A DNA stretch of 64,000 bases from Clostridiales bacterium. GTDB taxonomy: Bacteria; Bacillota; Clostridia; Oscillospirales; CAG-272. The translations under genes and the position numbers were made by a program. Within the stretch, counting starts at the first letter, position 1. Every line of letters starts with the position of its first letter. Under the pieces are notes generated by a model. It was not told the DNA's origin. It was given only the letters and a program-made list of their open reading frames with translations, and ran no database searches. Positions 53,366-62,232 of the stretch are shown piece after piece. The stretch lies in contig JAAZAV010000019.1 of NCBI GenBank assembly GCA_012514145.1, positions 1 to 64,000 of the forward strand, in the 5' to 3' direction.

Positions 53366-54571
53366 ATGAAAAAGACCGCCATGTTCACAATGGGCACAAG
53401 AGGCGATATCCAGCCTTATATTTATCTGTCCGGAGAACTCATCAGAAGCGGATATGATGTGACGCTCGGCTCACATCCCTGCTGGAGGAATTTGGTTGAA
53501 CGTTCCGGTATCCGTTTTGAGCCGATCGGTCCGGATATCGATATAGAAAAAGAGGCGGCAATCATCAGAGGGAAAAATTCAAATCCCGCGTTCAGCATGC
53601 TCAGAATGATGAATTTTGTTTTCAAAATCATTCAGAATTCAACAAAAGAGATTTTTGAAGCATGCAGGGGCAAGAACCTGATCATCGTAAGCCACAGTCA
53701 GATGGGTGCGACCGAAGCCGAGGCGCTGGGAATCCCGACGGTCAATGTGACGCTGCAGAAGGAGATGATCGCCGAAAAGCTCAAGCCTCAGACCTTATTT
53801 AATAAACTGATCGGCGGGATAATCGGAAAACAGGTGGCAAAACCATATAACAAGATACGGAAAGTATACGGATTGAAGCCTGTAAAATCTTCCGACGAGA
53901 TAATTTCCCGCAGGCTGAATCTTATACCTATCAGCAGACACGTTTTAGAGAGAAGTAAGTATTGGGAAGAGCATCATGTTCTGACCGGCTACTGGTACGA
54001 GGAGGAAGAGGCTTACACACCTGATGAAAAACTGGCGGTCTTTCTTGCAGGCGGAGAAAAACCGGTACTGCTTTCACTCGGGGCTATGTCATTCGAAGCG
54101 GAATCCGAAAAAGAAAAACTGGACATGTTTGTAAACGCTTTCCGCAAAGCGGGATGCCGGGCTGTTATCCAGGGATTTCAGAAGACACTCGAGGATTACG
54201 AACTGCCCGAAATAATGATTTCATGCGGCAGTATTCCGCACAGCTATCTTTTCAGGCAGTGTCTGTTTGTGATTCATCACTGCGGATTCGGAACTTCTGC
54301 GGCGACGATGATCTACGGCATTCCGTCCGTACCCGTGCCGCATGTTCTGGATCAGATGGGGTTTGCCATGCAGCTGTATGATATCAATGTGGCGACAAAA
54401 CCTCTGAAATCCAAAGACCTGAGCGAAGATTCGATATATGAAGCTATATCGGATATGATACGCACATACAATGAGAAGAAAAGGAACGCGGAGTCGATTT
54501 CCGCCAAAATCAAAGAAGAAGGAGGGGTTAAGGAAGCCGTAAGATTGATTGAAAAAGCAATGGAAGCATAA
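53366..54571 (+). CDS. GT1-type glycosyltransferase (UGT/macrolide type)
   Basis: A 401-residue glycosyltransferase with two Rossmann domains. N-terminus FTMGTRGDIQPYIYLSGEL is typical of sterol/macrolide UDP-glycosyltransferases; the donor-binding region near 300-330 reads VIHHCGFGTSAATMIYGIP, then VPHVLDQMGFA. Family members move a sugar from UDP or dTDP onto small hydrophobic acceptors. AAAGGAAC stands just before the ATG. Acceptor and donor are not predictable. It lies in the AT-rich block with a hydrolase and an alpha-toroid protein. Confidence 0.88.
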   Translation: MKKTAMFTMGTRGDIQPYIYLSGELIRSGYDVTLGSHPCWRNLVERSGIRFEPIGPDIDIEKEAAIIRGKNSNPAFSMLRMMNFVFKIIQNSTKEIFEACRGKNLIIVSHSQMGATEAEALGIPTVNVTLQKEMIAEKLKPQTLFNKLIGGIIGKQVAKPYNKIRKVYGLKPVKSSDEIISRRLNLIPISRHVLERSKYWEEHHVLTGYWYEEEEAYTPDEKLAVFLAGGEKPVLLSLGAMSFEAESEKEKLDMFVNAFRKAGCRAVIQGFQKTLEDYELPEIMISCGSIPHSYLFRQCLFVIHHCGFGTSAATMIYGIPSVPVPHVLDQMGFAMQLYDINVATKPLKSKDLSEDSIYEAISDMIRTYNEKKRNAESISAKIKEEGGVKEAVRLIEKAMEA

Positions 54572-54720
54572 ATCCCCGTTTGCCGTGCCTGAGACGATAT
54601 GTCCTGTAGTCAAACGGGCGGCGAATGTTTAATATCACGACTTTATATGTGTTTTCGGAGTGTTTATGCCGATTTCGCGGTCACAGACGTACATGTACAA
54701 TAAAGGAGACGGCGGTCAAA

Positions 54721-55677
54721 ATGGATTATCAAAAGCTGTTTGAAATCAGCGATGACTGGCTGAAATACGCAATTCGTCTTAATCTTGTGAATAAGCCTAA
54801 GGACAATCTTCTCGAAATCAGAAACGCGGCGCTGTCCGACAGCCGTATTAAAAAATATCTTTCGGACATTGGCGACTTTCACGGAACCTTAGTGACAAAT
54901 CACAAGAATCCCGATCTGCCGATACACAAACTGCTGTTTCTGCTTGACCTCGGATTTGACACGGGAATTCCGGAGATTAAAACGGCTGTTGATGAAATAC
55001 TCAAACACCGGGACGAGCACGGCATTTATCAGTCCATGACCAATGTGCCCAAGCACTACGGGGGCACCGGTGAGGATGTGTTCAGCTGGTGTCTGTGCGA
55101 TGCTCCTCTGCTTTTGCTGGCTCTGCTTAAGGCGGGAATGGATTATCGCGAATACGTCAAACCGGGCGTTGACTATCTTGTATCCTTATGCCGCGAAAAC
55201 GGATTCCCCTGCGCCGTGTCGCCCGAGCTTGGCAGGTTCCGCGGACCGGGGAGGAAGGATGACTGCTGCCCGTATGCGACGCTTATCATGGCTGATTTGC
55301 TGTCGTATATCCCTGAATACAGGGATTCGCAGGCTGCGGTTTCTTCCGTCAAATCGCTGCTCAACTTATGGGAAAACAGCCTTACTCAGCATCCGTATAT
55401 GTTCTTCATGGGCACGGACTTCCGCAAGCTGAAGGCACCGTCGTGCTGGTATGATATTGTCAGTGTTGCCGGCGTATTAAGCAAATACGGGTTTGTGCGG
55501 GATGATGCGCGTTTTCTCGAAATGATCGGTCATATAATAGGCAGGCAGGACAAAGACGGTCTTTTCACACCCGAATCGGTATACCTGAAATTGAAGGACT
55601 GGGATTTCGGGCAGAAGAAGGCACCGTCTCCCTATCTGACATACCTTTGCTATGTTATTTTTAAGCGTTTGGAATGA
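54721..55677 (+). CDS. Alpha/alpha-toroid protein (prenyltransferase/squalene-cyclase-like)
   Basis: A 318-residue soluble protein with repeated helical pairs resembling the terpene-cyclase/prenyltransferase toroid: KLLFLLDLGFDTGIPEIKTA near 80, then ILKHRDEHGIYQS, LCDAPLLLLALLKAGMDY near 135 and IGRQDKDGLFTPES near 285. The C-terminal WDFGQKKAPSPYLTYLCY is common in a group of uncharacterised Clostridia proteins. The DXDD motif of true cyclases is not visible, so enzymatic activity is doubtful. I chose the ATG at 54721 (AAAGGAGA upstream); the frame extends 32 codons earlier. Confidence 0.6.
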   Translation: MDYQKLFEISDDWLKYAIRLNLVNKPKDNLLEIRNAALSDSRIKKYLSDIGDFHGTLVTNHKNPDLPIHKLLFLLDLGFDTGIPEIKTAVDEILKHRDEHGIYQSMTNVPKHYGGTGEDVFSWCLCDAPLLLLALLKAGMDYREYVKPGVDYLVSLCRENGFPCAVSPELGRFRGPGRKDDCCPYATLIMADLLSYIPEYRDSQAAVSSVKSLLNLWENSLTQHPYMFFMGTDFRKLKAPSCWYDIVSVAGVLSKYGFVRDDARFLEMIGHIIGRQDKDGLFTPESVYLKLKDWDFGQKKAPSPYLTYLCYVIFKRLE

Positions 55678-55707
55678 TACACAATAATGATTTTTGTGAG
55701 GTAAATC

Positions 55708-56232
55708 ATGAAAGAGCTGGACAGACAGGAAATAGAAAAAATTATCGAAAGCAGGGACGAGAGACTTGTCGATGAACTTATCGAACTGGTAAAGCAGTCA
55801 AACGCATCGATGACAGCCAAAGAAAAGAAATACACCTTCAAAGACAAAGTCGCCGATAAGATTGCATCCTTTGTCGGCTCCTGGACGTTTATTCTGTTGT
55901 TTATCGGTCTGCTGATTTTCTGGCTGACGCTGAATATTCTGTCGGATAAACCGGTAGACCCCTTCCCCTTCATCCTGCTGAACCTGCTGCTGTCGATGAT
56001 AGCCGCTATTCAGGCGCCCCTTATTATGATGAGCCAGAACAGAGAGGAAAAGAGGAACGAGGCAAAGGCGACATCGGATTTCTTTGTGAACGTTAAAAGC
56101 GAGCTTCTAATTGAGGATATCCATACCCACGTGGAGAGAATGGCTAAAGATTACGATGAGATATTGGATTATCTTAAAAAACTCGATATCCCCGAAAACC
56201 GGAAGGATGCAAAGGATGTTCCGGAAGAATGA
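55708..56232 (+). CDS. DUF1003 membrane protein
   Basis: A 174-residue protein with the DUF1003 core: DKIASFVGSWTFILLFI, then LNLLLSMIAAIQAPLIMMSQ, which form two membrane helices at about 50-75 and 88-112. A charged C-terminal tail holds RNEAKATSDFFVNVKSELLI. N-terminal residues 1-45 are charged and helical. The function is not established. GAGGT stands 5 bases before the ATG. Confidence 0.88.
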   Translation: MKELDRQEIEKIIESRDERLVDELIELVKQSNASMTAKEKKYTFKDKVADKIASFVGSWTFILLFIGLLIFWLTLNILSDKPVDPFPFILLNLLLSMIAAIQAPLIMMSQNREEKRNEAKATSDFFVNVKSELLIEDIHTHVERMAKDYDEILDYLKKLDIPENRKDAKDVPEE

Positions 56233-56322
56233 GTATTATAAGATAATATTCATTCGATAGAGTGTGTTATTTGACAGAAAAGCGGAGCAATTCGGAGTTT
56301 AAACATAAAGATCGAATTTTCC

Positions 56323-56378
56323 CATAAAACAGTGGGTTGTATCAAAACTCAGGTTTTGATACAGCCCACTGTTTTATG
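56323..56378. terminator. Long bidirectional terminator hairpin
   Basis: A 26-base stem with one G-U pair and a TCAG loop. Left arm 56323-56348, right arm 56353-56378, both rich in A/T at their ends. It separates converging genes. The core ATCAAAACTCA also occurs in the hairpin at 16603. Confidence 0.85.
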
Positions 56379-56392
56379 CAATTCTTTTATTC

Positions 56393-58228
56393 TCAATGAT
56401 TTCTCAGCGGTTTCGGATGCTTTTCGCGAATATATCTCACAAGCCTTGCCACGATTTCAACCTTTTTCAGCGGCATCATGATGTAGAAGCCGTCGCAGTA
56501 CGGCGCCGCCCGGTCGATGAGCGAGGAACTGTATTTCAGCACCAGCTCGAAGGTTTCCTCCGGCGACTTGTCTTTCAGTCCGGCAATCACCTCATCGGGG
56601 ATTGTAATCCCCGCCACCTCGTTGTTGAGGAAAACGGCGTTCTTATATCCCGCCAGCGGCAAAACTCCCGCCATGATGCGGCAGTTAAGCAGCCGGGAGG
56701 CGCGTTCCAGGTTCTCCACGCTTTCGTCGGTAAACAGCGCCTGGGTAAAGAGGGCGGAGGCTCCGCATTCGATCTTTTTCAGCGCCCGCTTCAGCTCGCT
56801 GTCGAAGTTGACCGCGTTGACGTTCAGCGCGCCGCAGATACAGAAGGGTTTCGAGGCAAACACCGATTCGTTCAGGCTGCCTATGTAGCTCATTAGCCGG
56901 AAGGAGTTGAAGTTGAACACTCCGGAGGTGCCGTCGTCGGCGGTGCTTCCCATGGGGAGCGGATCGCCGGTAATCGCCAGCACATTCGCCACTCCCTCGA
57001 TGGAGGCGCCCAGAAGCGCAGACTTCACCGCCACGCGGTTCCGGTCGCGGCAGGCGAGGTGGGGCAGCACGTCCACGCCGAGCTCCCGATGAAGCTTTGC
57101 AGCCAGCATGAAGGAGTCGGCACGGGGACGCGCAAGGGGCGAATCGGCAAGGGTTATCACATCGGCTCCCGCCTTTGATATCTCACGCGCGGCCGACAGC
57201 AGGAATGCGGCGTCCGGCTCGTGGGGCGGGTCAAGTTCAACGGCTATCACCGTCTTATCCCCGGCGGCAAGCAGATGCGATAGACGGCTGTGTTTTACTT
57301 CGGCGACAGCCGCCGTTTCCCTGCCGCTCTGAGCAACGCCGGAAATGCCGCCCAACGCAATGGCGCTGAGCCGTATATGTTCGGGTGTGGTGCCGCAGCA
57401 GCCGCCGAGCGCCATGACGCCCAGCCGACGGATATCACCAAGTTTTTCAGCGAAGTACTCGGGGTTATCGCTGTAGATAAGCCGTCCGCCCTGACGCACG
57501 GGATAGCCCGAGTTCGGCATGGCGAGCAGCCGCGCCGCCGGCATCCCGGAGGACACCAGATCGGTCATAAGGCTGAGCATGTGGGCGGGGCCGCATACGC
57601 AGTTCAGTCCCGCGATGTCGGCATACTTCAGCGCTTCGGATATCAGACTGCGGCAGTGGCGTCCCGATGAGGTATACCCGTCGGGCGACACCGCGAAGGC
57701 GGCGGCAGTGAAAACTCCCTTCTCCCGCAGCATCCGGAGCGCCGGAAGAACGGGTGTGAGGTCATCAAGGGTTTCAAAGAGAAAATGCTTAGCTCCAAGC
57801 TCAAGGAATATTTCAGCGCGGGTGAGATACTCCCGCGAAAGTTCCTCGGCGCTCACCCCTTCGCCCGGGAAACTGACGCCTATGTCGGCGAATACCGCCG
57901 CGGGCGTTCGGGTATCGGCTGCGCCGCTGCTTCCGCCCTCCTCGCCCGACACCTCCGAGACCGCCTCATTAGCTATCCTCCAGGCGGCGGACAGGATTTC
58001 CCTCAGCTGAGCCGGGTCGGGAAAATTGAAGGGGTCGGCGGCGAAGGTATTCGTAAGTATGGCGTTGGCGCCGGCGGACAGATACTCCTTATGTATACGC
58101 CCCACCACTCCGGGAGCGGTGAGCACCGCGCTCTCGCAGCGACCGGAATCTCCTGTTAGCGATGCGTAATAGGTGCCGAAGGCGCCGTCAAAGAGTATAG
58201 GGTTATTTTCGGTTCGGTTGTCGATCAT
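56393..58228 (-). CDS. Homocysteine S-methyltransferase / methylene-THF reductase fusion
   Basis: A 611-residue cytoplasmic enzyme. Residues 1-290 are a homocysteine S-methyltransferase domain: LFDGAFGTYYASL at the start, GLNCVCGP near 215 and ALGGCCGTTPEHI near 283, whose Cys residues bind the zinc that activates homocysteine. Residues about 320-605 are a 5,10-methylene-THF reductase barrel: VIAVELDPPHEPDA near 332, VLAITGDPLPMGS near 420. This YitJ-like layout would make methyl-THF and methionine. Start 58228 overlaps the stop of the previous gene as ATGA; a longer frame upstream lies inside that gene. Confidence 0.9.
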   Translation of the reverse strand: MIDNRTENNPILFDGAFGTYYASLTGDSGRCESAVLTAPGVVGRIHKEYLSAGANAILTNTFAADPFNFPDPAQLREILSAAWRIANEAVSEVSGEEGGSSGAADTRTPAAVFADIGVSFPGEGVSAEELSREYLTRAEIFLELGAKHFLFETLDDLTPVLPALRMLREKGVFTAAAFAVSPDGYTSSGRHCRSLISEALKYADIAGLNCVCGPAHMLSLMTDLVSSGMPAARLLAMPNSGYPVRQGGRLIYSDNPEYFAEKLGDIRRLGVMALGGCCGTTPEHIRLSAIALGGISGVAQSGRETAAVAEVKHSRLSHLLAAGDKTVIAVELDPPHEPDAAFLLSAAREISKAGADVITLADSPLARPRADSFMLAAKLHRELGVDVLPHLACRDRNRVAVKSALLGASIEGVANVLAITGDPLPMGSTADDGTSGVFNFNSFRLMSYIGSLNESVFASKPFCICGALNVNAVNFDSELKRALKKIECGASALFTQALFTDESVENLERASRLLNCRIMAGVLPLAGYKNAVFLNNEVAGITIPDEVIAGLKDKSPEETFELVLKYSSSLIDRAAPYCDGFYIMMPLKKVEIVARLVRYIREKHPKPLRNH

Positions 58229-59712
58229 TTTTTGTCGTTCCTGTTGTCCTCTCCGGTTGTTTCGGGTACAGCTTCGGCGGAGGGGGTGCGCTTGATTCTG
58301 GTCAGATAAACACCGTAGAGCAGCGAAATCACATATGCCTGGAACATGCAGACAATAAGTTCCTCGGCGGCGCGCGGGATCCAGAGTATTATGAAGGCTC
58401 TGTCGTTCCATGCCGTCAGCACATGACGCAGAATCTCGGTGTTAATCGTGGTAACCACCATGCCCGCTGTGGTTATTGAGACAAAGATTCTCAGCAGGTT
58501 GCTGCCGCGGACATTCTTCTTCTCGGTACGGCGAATGATGAGGTCAACCGCCAGGAGAAGCAGACCCAGCAGCGATACGAATTCAAGTCCCGCGGTCATG
58601 AAGTTGATATAGCCCGACAGATATTTGCGGTAGGTGTCGGAGGAGCGAACCCTAATTCCCCCGCCTTCGAAGGTGGCGGGATCAAGGTCAACGGTAATCT
58701 CTTCCACATCGCCGATTTCAACTTTAATGCCCAGTTTTTCCGCAGCGGCTGCCGTCTTTGAACCCTCGGGGGTTACTATGGTGAGCGACTTGACATCCAG
58801 CTCGCCGAAAGCGCCCTCGTCGAAGGTGGTGACGGTGGCGGGCACGTAAAGCTTCTTCATCGCGGTGTTCACCGCAAATGCATCGGCACCCACCTTGGCA
58901 AGTTTTGTTTTATAGCCGTCAAGGATCACGTATGAGGGCACCACCGCCTCGCTGCCGTCCTCAATGCCAAGCAGCGTGAAGGTGTCGTTGTTGTAGCTTG
59001 CGCTGTCGCACGCCAGCTTTGACAGAGGAGAAAGCTCGGTTGTGGTAACAATGCCCTTGTTTGGCACGGCGGTTTGCTTTGTTATAACGTCGGATATTAT
59101 TCCGTCGGAGAAAAGCGAGATATGGGTTGACACGCCCAGTACTCCCAGCAGCACAAGCAGCGCCGCCACACCGGCTCTGAGTCCCGCGCTCTTGCGCCCG
59201 GTGAGCAGCCGCCACAACAGACCCTTGATACAGCCGCCGGCAAAGGCGGTCAGCGTCAGCCAGGGTATATACGCACCGTCGGGGCGGATGATATAGCCGA
59301 GAAGGTCGGACAGGGCGCTCGCCGCGCCGCCGTATAACGGCCCGAAGAGGAATGCCGGGAAGGCTGTAAATACGCCTGCCATTGAAACCTTCATGCCGCC
59401 CGCGCCGAATATCGTGATATTTATAGGCAGCAGCATCTTTGCCACTATGGCAAAGGCTAAGAACATGGCGGTGAGACATATGCGGTATATAAGACGGCGG
59501 GTGCCGCTCTCCCGATGCGAGGCCTTCCGCTGCGAAGCCTTGTCAGGCTCGGGCGCAGGTGTTGATGTGGGTTCGGGTGTGGTTGTGGATTCGAACGAGG
59601 ATGTTAATTCGGACGCGGGTGCGCCATCAGCCGCCTTTGCGGATGCCTCGGGGGTCTTCTCCGGCTCGGCTGATAGGGTCTGATTGTCCTTTTTCTGAAC
59701 TGAATCTGACAT
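58225..59712 (-). CDS. ECF transporter S component (FolT-like) split by a leucine-rich-repeat domain
   Basis: A 495-residue membrane protein. Residues 1-70 are a Ser/Thr/Pro/Ala-rich cytoplasmic tail. Membrane segments follow at about 75-95, 108-142, 148-170 and 180-200, including FPAFLFGPLYGGAASALSDL and the YIPWLTL turn, as in folate and other vitamin S components. Residues ~205-370 are a soluble insertion: ADAFAVNTAMKKLYVPATV and EGAFGELDVKSLTIV match BspA-type LRR_5 repeats. Three more helices follow (372-394, 405-425, 450-471). By topology the insertion is outside the cell. AGGAGG lies 9 bases before the ATG, controlled by a THF riboswitch, which supports folate as ligand. Confidence 0.82.
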   Translation of the reverse strand: MSDSVQKKDNQTLSAEPEKTPEASAKAADGAPASELTSSFESTTTPEPTSTPAPEPDKASQRKASHRESGTRRLIYRICLTAMFLAFAIVAKMLLPINITIFGAGGMKVSMAGVFTAFPAFLFGPLYGGAASALSDLLGYIIRPDGAYIPWLTLTAFAGGCIKGLLWRLLTGRKSAGLRAGVAALLVLLGVLGVSTHISLFSDGIISDVITKQTAVPNKGIVTTTELSPLSKLACDSASYNNDTFTLLGIEDGSEAVVPSYVILDGYKTKLAKVGADAFAVNTAMKKLYVPATVTTFDEGAFGELDVKSLTIVTPEGSKTAAAAEKLGIKVEIGDVEEITVDLDPATFEGGGIRVRSSDTYRKYLSGYINFMTAGLEFVSLLGLLLLAVDLIIRRTEKKNVRGSNLLRIFVSITTAGMVVTTINTEILRHVLTAWNDRAFIILWIPRAAEELIVCMFQAYVISLLYGVYLTRIKRTPSAEAVPETTGEDNRNDKK

Positions 59713-59721
59713 TAAAATATA

Positions 59722-59780
59722 CCTCCTGTTATGTGAAAGGTCACATACCGGAGGCATACATATTCTCTCCTATATGTGAC
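59722..59780 (-). promoter_or_regulatory. Riboswitch expression platform: two mutually exclusive hairpins
   Basis: On the minus strand GTCACATA (59780-59773) with GGAG (59770-59767) can pair with CTCC and TATGTGAC (59753-59740). The same CCTCC (59754-59750) and TATGTGA (59747-59741) can instead pair with TCACATA (59736-59730) and the ribosome binding site GGAGG (59726-59722). The second fold hides the ribosome binding site, so control is translational. Confidence 0.75.
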
Positions 59781-59903
59781 AACGGGATGCGGGGCTCATA
59801 CCGCAAGCCGCCAATACCGCTATTTATGCGATATCCGCCGCTTTTCGTCCGCGGGGCAACTCCCCATCTCCGCGGCACTTCACGCATGAGTCCCTACTCT
59901 GCC
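59780..59903 (-). ncRNA. Tetrahydrofolate riboswitch aptamer
   Basis: Reading the minus strand from 59903: AGAGTAG, then ACTCATGCGTGAAGTG (family GCGUUAAGUG), a CCGCGG/CCGCGG stem around GAGATGGGGAGTTGCC, ACGAAAAGCGG (family AACGAAGCG), a longer side stem, then GGTATGAG, which closes the CTCAT stem, and GCATCCCG (family GCAUCC). All conserved blocks of the class I THF riboswitch appear in order. It precedes an S component gene and a methylene-THF reductase fusion, both fitting folate control. Confidence 0.82.
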
Positions 59904-59988
59904 TTTGGATTGTTTATGTTTAATCGTGTGTGTTGATGCTCAATGTGTTTCTGAGAGTGTGAACCCTCATTTACCGGCGGTTTTGAAA

Positions 59989-61536
59989 TCAGTGCTTAAA
60001 GTGGCGCATACCGGTGAATACCATGGGTATGCCCGCCTTATTGGCGGCGTCGATGGAATCCTTGTCGTTTATCGAGCCGCCGGGCTGGATTATGGCGGCA
60101 ATTCCCGCCGCCTCGGCAGCCTTTACGCAGTCGTCGAAGGGGAAGAAGGCGTCGGAAGCCAGAATAGAGCCGGGGACCTTGTCGCCGCCGTAGCGGATCG
60201 CCAGCTCAAGGGCGGTTATGCGGTTGGTCTGACCGGGACCGACGCCTACGGTGGCGAAATCTTTGACAAGCACTATGCCGTTTGACTTTGTGTGCTTGAC
60301 GCACTTCATGCCGAAGATCATCTGCTCGAGCTGTTCCTCGGTGGGGGCTTTCTCGGTGACGACCTTCAGGTCGGCGCGGTTGAGCAGCTCGGTGTTAAGT
60401 TCCTGCACCAGCAGACCGCCGGCGACCTTCTTCATGTCAAGCATTTCGGAGCGGTTCTTCAGCGCTATATCGGGCAGCTTCAGCACACGTATGTTCTTCT
60501 TGCGGGTGAGAATCTCGAAGGCTTCCGGCTCGAAGTCGGGAGCGATGACAATCTCAACGAAAATCTTGGCTATCTCGGCAGCCATTGCCGCGTTGACAAC
60601 ACGGTTCGCGGCGATGATGCCGCCGAAAATTGAAACCGGGTCGGCGTTGTAAGCCTTCATGTAGGCTGCATCGATGGTGTCGGCGACGCCCACGCCGCAG
60701 GGATTCGCATGCTTGACGGCTACAACGCAGGGCTCGTCAAACTCTTTGAGAGTGTCAAGAGCGCCGTTGGTATCGTTGATATTGTTGTAGGAAAGCTCCT
60801 TGCCGTGGAGCTGCTTCGCCTCCACGAGCGTTCCGGTGAAGCCGCGGCCGATCTCCCGGTAGAAAGCCGCCTTCTGGTGGGGGTTTTCGCCGTAGCGCAT
60901 GGGCTGCACCTTGTCGAAAGTCATGGTGAGGCTCTCGGGGAAGATATCCGAACCGGTCTCGGCGCGCAGATATGATTGAATCAGCGTGTCATATGCGGCG
61001 GTGTGGTTGAACACCTTGTAGCTCAGTTTCAGCTTGGTGTCACGGTCGACTTCGCCCTTCTCCTTAAGCTGGGAAAGCACCGTCTCATAGTCCGCCGGGT
61101 CGACGATGACGACAACGTCCTGCCAGTTCTTGGCGGCTGCGCGGATCATGGTGGGGCCGCCGATATCGATGTTCTCGATTGCCTCTTCACGGGTCACGCC
61201 TTCGCGAAGAATTGTCTTCTTGAAGGGGTAAAGGTTGATTGCCACGATGTCTATCGGGGTGATGCCCAGTTCCTTCAGCTGCTTCATGTGCTCGGGATTG
61301 TCACGGACAGCTAAAATACCCGCGTGAATCATGGGATGCAGGGTCTTCACTCTGCCGTCAAGGCACTCGGGGAAGCCGGTGACATCCGACACATTTGTGA
61401 CCGGCACGCCGTTGTCGCGCAGCAGAGCCGCAGTGCCGCCGGTGGAGAGAATCTCATAATCCATCTCCACAAGTCCGCGTGCGAAATCCTGAATGCCCGT
61501 CTTATCGGAGAGACTGATAAGTGCGCGTTTCTTCAT
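59989..61536 (-). CDS. purH: Bifunctional AICAR transformylase / IMP cyclohydrolase PurH
   Basis: A 515-residue enzyme catalysing the last two steps of IMP synthesis, using 10-formyl-THF. The N-terminal MGS-like cyclohydrolase domain (about 1-195) has [17 protein letters not shown] and [16 protein letters not shown]. The transformylase domain has [13 protein letters not shown] near 260 and [19 protein letters not shown] near 455. AGAGG stands upstream of the ATG. It lies 54 bases after purN and 276 bases before the folate S component gene; the THF riboswitch fills that gap. Confidence 0.95.
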   Translation of the reverse strand: MKKRALISLSDKTGIQDFARGLVEMDYEILSTGGTAALLRDNGVPVTNVSDVTGFPECLDGRVKTLHPMIHAGILAVRDNPEHMKQLKELGITPIDIVAINLYPFKKTILREGVTREEAIENIDIGGPTMIRAAAKNWQDVVVIVDPADYETVLSQLKEKGEVDRDTKLKLSYKVFNHTAAYDTLIQSYLRAETGSDIFPESLTMTFDKVQPMRYGENPHQKAAFYREIGRGFTGTLVEAKQLHGKELSYNNINDTNGALDTLKEFDEPCVVAVKHANPCGVGVADTIDAAYMKAYNADPVSIFGGIIAANRVVNAAMAAEIAKIFVEIVIAPDFEPEAFEILTRKKNIRVLKLPDIALKNRSEMLDMKKVAGGLLVQELNTELLNRADLKVVTEKAPTEEQLEQMIFGMKCVKHTKSNGIVLVKDFATVGVGPGQTNRITALELAIRYGGDKVPGSILASDAFFPFDDCVKAAEAAGIAAIIQPGGSINDKDSIDAANKAGIPMVFTGMRHFKH

Positions 61537-61590
61537 GATGATTTACCTCTGTTTCACTTCTTTTACGTGTATTTATTGTTGAGTTTTCGC

Positions 61591-62232
61591 TTATTCGCTT
61601 ATCGAAACTCTGCCGTCTTTGACGCTGAGCCGTCCGGCGCAGAAAAGCTCGGCCGCAAGGGGAAGAATCTCCCACTCGGCCTGCTCCATGACCCGGCGCT
61701 GCAGCAGCTCGGGGGTGTCGCCCTCTTCTACCGCAACCGCCTTCTGCAGAATTATGGGACCGCCGTCGGTGACCTCGTTGACAAAATGCACCGTGGCGCC
61801 GGTGACCTTCACTCCGTAGTCAAGCGCCGCCTTATGTACCCGCAGCCCGTAAAAACCGTCTCCGCAGAAGGAGGGGATGAGGGCGGGATGAACGTTTATG
61901 ACGGCGTTTCTGAAGGCTTCGATAAATTCCGTGTCGAGTATATACATAAACCCCGCCAGTATGCAGAGGTCGATATTCTCGCCCTTGAGCGCTTCGGTGA
62001 CGGCGTGGGTGTATTCCTCACGGCTGCCGTAAGCCTTGCGGTCGACGACAACCGAGGGTATGCCGGCGTTCGCTGCGCGGGTCAGGGCATATGCCTCGGG
62101 GCTGCTGGAGAGCACCAGCGCAATGTCGCCGTGGGGCAGTTTGCCCGCCGCCTTTGCGTCGATTAGCGCCTGAAGATTTGTACCGCCGCCGGATACCAGA
62201 ACGGCTATTCGTTTATTCATAGGTATAGTCAT
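61591..62232 (-). CDS. purN: Phosphoribosylglycinamide formyltransferase PurN
   Basis: A 213-residue enzyme that formylates GAR with 10-formyl-THF. VLVSGGGTNLQALID near residue 11 binds the ribotide phosphate; HPALIPSFCGDGFYG near 112 and GATVHFVNEVTDGGPII near 140 hold the catalytic Asn/His/Asp set (Asn before the HPAL block and Asp in TDGG). Two in-frame ATGs, at 62232 and 62220, both overlap the purF end; the second gives ATGAATAA and the usual family N-terminus, the first has AGAG 6 bases upstream. I keep the longer one. Confidence 0.94.
   Translation of the reverse strand: MTIPMNKRIAVLVSGGGTNLQALIDAKAAGKLPHGDIALVLSSSPEAYALTRAANAGIPSVVVDRKAYGSREEYTHAVTEALKGENIDLCILAGFMYILDTEFIEAFRNAVINVHPALIPSFCGDGFYGLRVHKAALDYGVKVTGATVHFVNEVTDGGPIILQKAVAVEEGDTPELLQRRVMEQAEWEILPLAAELFCAGRLSVKDGRVSISE

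Noticed and set aside
59910-59988. Separate promoter between purH and the riboswitch
   Set aside because: TTGAGC is present, but no good -10 box is found at 16-18 bases. I could not support a promoter there.
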